6,326 nt of DNA from an uncultured Varibaculum sp. (GTDB lineage Bacteria > Actinomycetota > Actinomycetes > Actinomycetales > Actinomycetaceae). Made by a program: the position numbers and the translations under genes. The stretch is taken from positions 1 to 6,326 of the forward strand of contig CAMYFZ010000075.1 of NCBI GenBank assembly GCA_947255165.1, read 5' to 3'. Shown piece after piece: positions 5,533 to 6,326 of this stretch. The notes below the pieces were generated by a model. It was not told the DNA's origin. It worked only from the letters and a program-made list of their open reading frames with translations, and did no database searches. The number at the start of each line of letters is the position of its first letter. Position 1 is the first letter of the stretch.

Positions 5533-6326
5533 TCACGGGTAGAGGCCGCGCCGTTTGTGAGCCTGCAAGACCCGCTCCACCGCCAATACGGTAGCAGCGA
5601 CGCGCAAGGTCACGCCCTTTTCTTCGGCGTAAGCCTCAACGTCTTTCCAGGCGGCGCTAATCCGCTCTTCCTCTTCCTTTTGTACCCGCTCTAGCGGCCA
5701 GAAGAAGTTGTCACGTCCTTGTACCCATTCGTAGTAGGAGACGATCACGCCACCGGAGTTAGCCAAAATATCGGGAACAATCATTACTCCCTTTTCGTTC
5801 AAAATCTTGTCGGCGGCAGAATCGGTAGGGCCGTTCGCGCCTTCTACAATGATCTTGGCTTTCACATCGGGAGCGTTGTCCTTGGTGAGTACGCCTTCAA
5901 TCGCGGCGGGCACCACTACGTCAACGTCGAGTAGCAGCAGCTCGGCGGCATCGAGCGGTTCTGCACCGGGGAAGCCCACGACCTTGCCCTTTTCGTCAAC
6001 GTATTCGCCCAGAGCCTTAGTGTCGATACCGTCAGCATTGTAAATGGCGCCGAAAATATCGGAGATGGCTACTACTTTGCCGCCCCGACGCTGCGCGATT
6101 TCCGCAGCTCCGCGCCCTACTTTACCGAAACCTTGAACCGCCAAGGTGGCCTCTTCAAACTTGATGCCCTTTTTCTTCAGAGCCGCTTCCACCATGATTA
6201 CTACGCCCAGGGAGGTAGCTTCGGCGCGCCCGAGCGATCCGCCCAGGGAAACCGGTTTACCGGTACAAATACCGGGGACGGTATAGCCTTGGAACTGCGA
6301 ATAGGTGTCCATGATCCAGGCCATGG
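5533..6326 (-). CDS. gdhA: Glutamate dehydrogenase (small hexameric type), 5' truncated
   Basis: It interconverts glutamate and 2-oxoglutarate plus ammonia using NAD(P)(H), in the cytoplasm. About 264 C-terminal residues are visible of a family usually near 415-430. The start, with the catalytic lysine and the PPxGGGK-type region, lies beyond the right edge, and the ATG at 6324 is the internal Met of the family motif MAWIMDTYS, which carries the conserved Asp (visible residue 6). Next come GYTVPGICTGKP and GGSLGRAEAT (29-37). The Rossmann fold follows: QGFGKVG with GxGxxG at 65-70 and Asp89 in AISDIFGAIYN at the end of the second strand. IIVEGANGPT, VPDILANSGGVIVSYYEWVQ and a helical C-terminus complete the family pattern. 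The usual EATGRG is EATSLG here. Cofactor preference cannot be decided from this. Transcription ends at the hairpin at 5458-5490, before gabD. The symbol gdhA is used loosely; gluD or gudB would also fit. Confidence 0.95.
   Translation of the reverse strand, partial: MAWIMDTYSQFQGYTVPGICTGKPVSLGGSLGRAEATSLGVVIMVEAALKKKGIKFEEATLAVQGFGKVGRGAAEIAQRRGGKVVAISDIFGAIYNADGIDTKALGEYVDEKGKVVGFPGAEPLDAAELLLLDVDVVVPAAIEGVLTKDNAPDVKAKIIVEGANGPTDSAADKILNEKGVMIVPDILANSGGVIVSYYEWVQGRDNFFWPLERVQKEEEERISAAWKDVEAYAEEKGVTLRVAATVLAVERVLQAHKRRGLYP

Noticed and set aside
5080..5694. 204-codon plus-strand frame
   Set aside because: It is antisense to gabD, the gdh terminator and gdhA; the translation is low-complexity, and both overlapped genes are unmistakable.
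6322..6324. ATG as the start of glutamate dehydrogenase
   Set aside because: MAWIMDTYS is a well-known internal motif of the family, and the N-terminal catalytic domain would be missing; the gene simply leaves the window.

Overview
The window reads as an ordinary chromosomal stretch of a moderately GC-rich bacterium, most likely an actinomycete. The glycogen branching enzyme has the long N-terminal region typical of Actinomycetota. The mix of housekeeping metabolism, moderate GC (estimated by eye) and short-to-medium intergenic regions would fit an Actinomycetaceae member such as Actinomyces, Varibaculum or Mobiluncus. The phylum is a reasonable inference; the genus is a guess.

Layout from left to right. 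Positions 1-1043 (+) hold the 3' three quarters of an NRAMP/MntH-type manganese transporter whose start lies outside the window. Positions 1044-1202 are a convergent intergenic gap with two hairpins, at least one a likely terminator for the opposing gene. Positions 1203-3386 (-) are a complete 727-residue glycogen branching enzyme, GlgB. Positions 3387-3902 are a 516-base gap with no believable gene but packed with perfect and near-perfect inverted repeats nested inside one another. Positions 3903-5372 (-) are a complete 489-residue aldehyde dehydrogenase, best called succinate-semialdehyde dehydrogenase. Positions 5373-5532 contain its ribosome binding site and a textbook intrinsic terminator for the gene to the right. 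Positions 5533-6326 (-) are the 3' part of a hexameric-type glutamate dehydrogenase, whose start lies outside the window.

Functionally, glutamate dehydrogenase links glutamate and 2-oxoglutarate, and succinate-semialdehyde dehydrogenase makes succinate. The two neighbours could both serve the glutamate/2-oxoglutarate/succinate node, but a strong terminator separates them, so they are probably not one operon. GlgB (glycogen storage) and MntH (metal uptake) have no obvious link to them.

No defence system, mobile-element gene, CRISPR array or RNA gene was recognised. The one unusual thing is the nested palindromic region at 3412-3862. Its GC-arm/T-tract repeat unit recurs at least four times, and a related sequence forms the T-tract end of the terminator after glutamate dehydrogenase. 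This suggests a genome-wide intergenic repeat family, possibly derived from or mimicking terminators.
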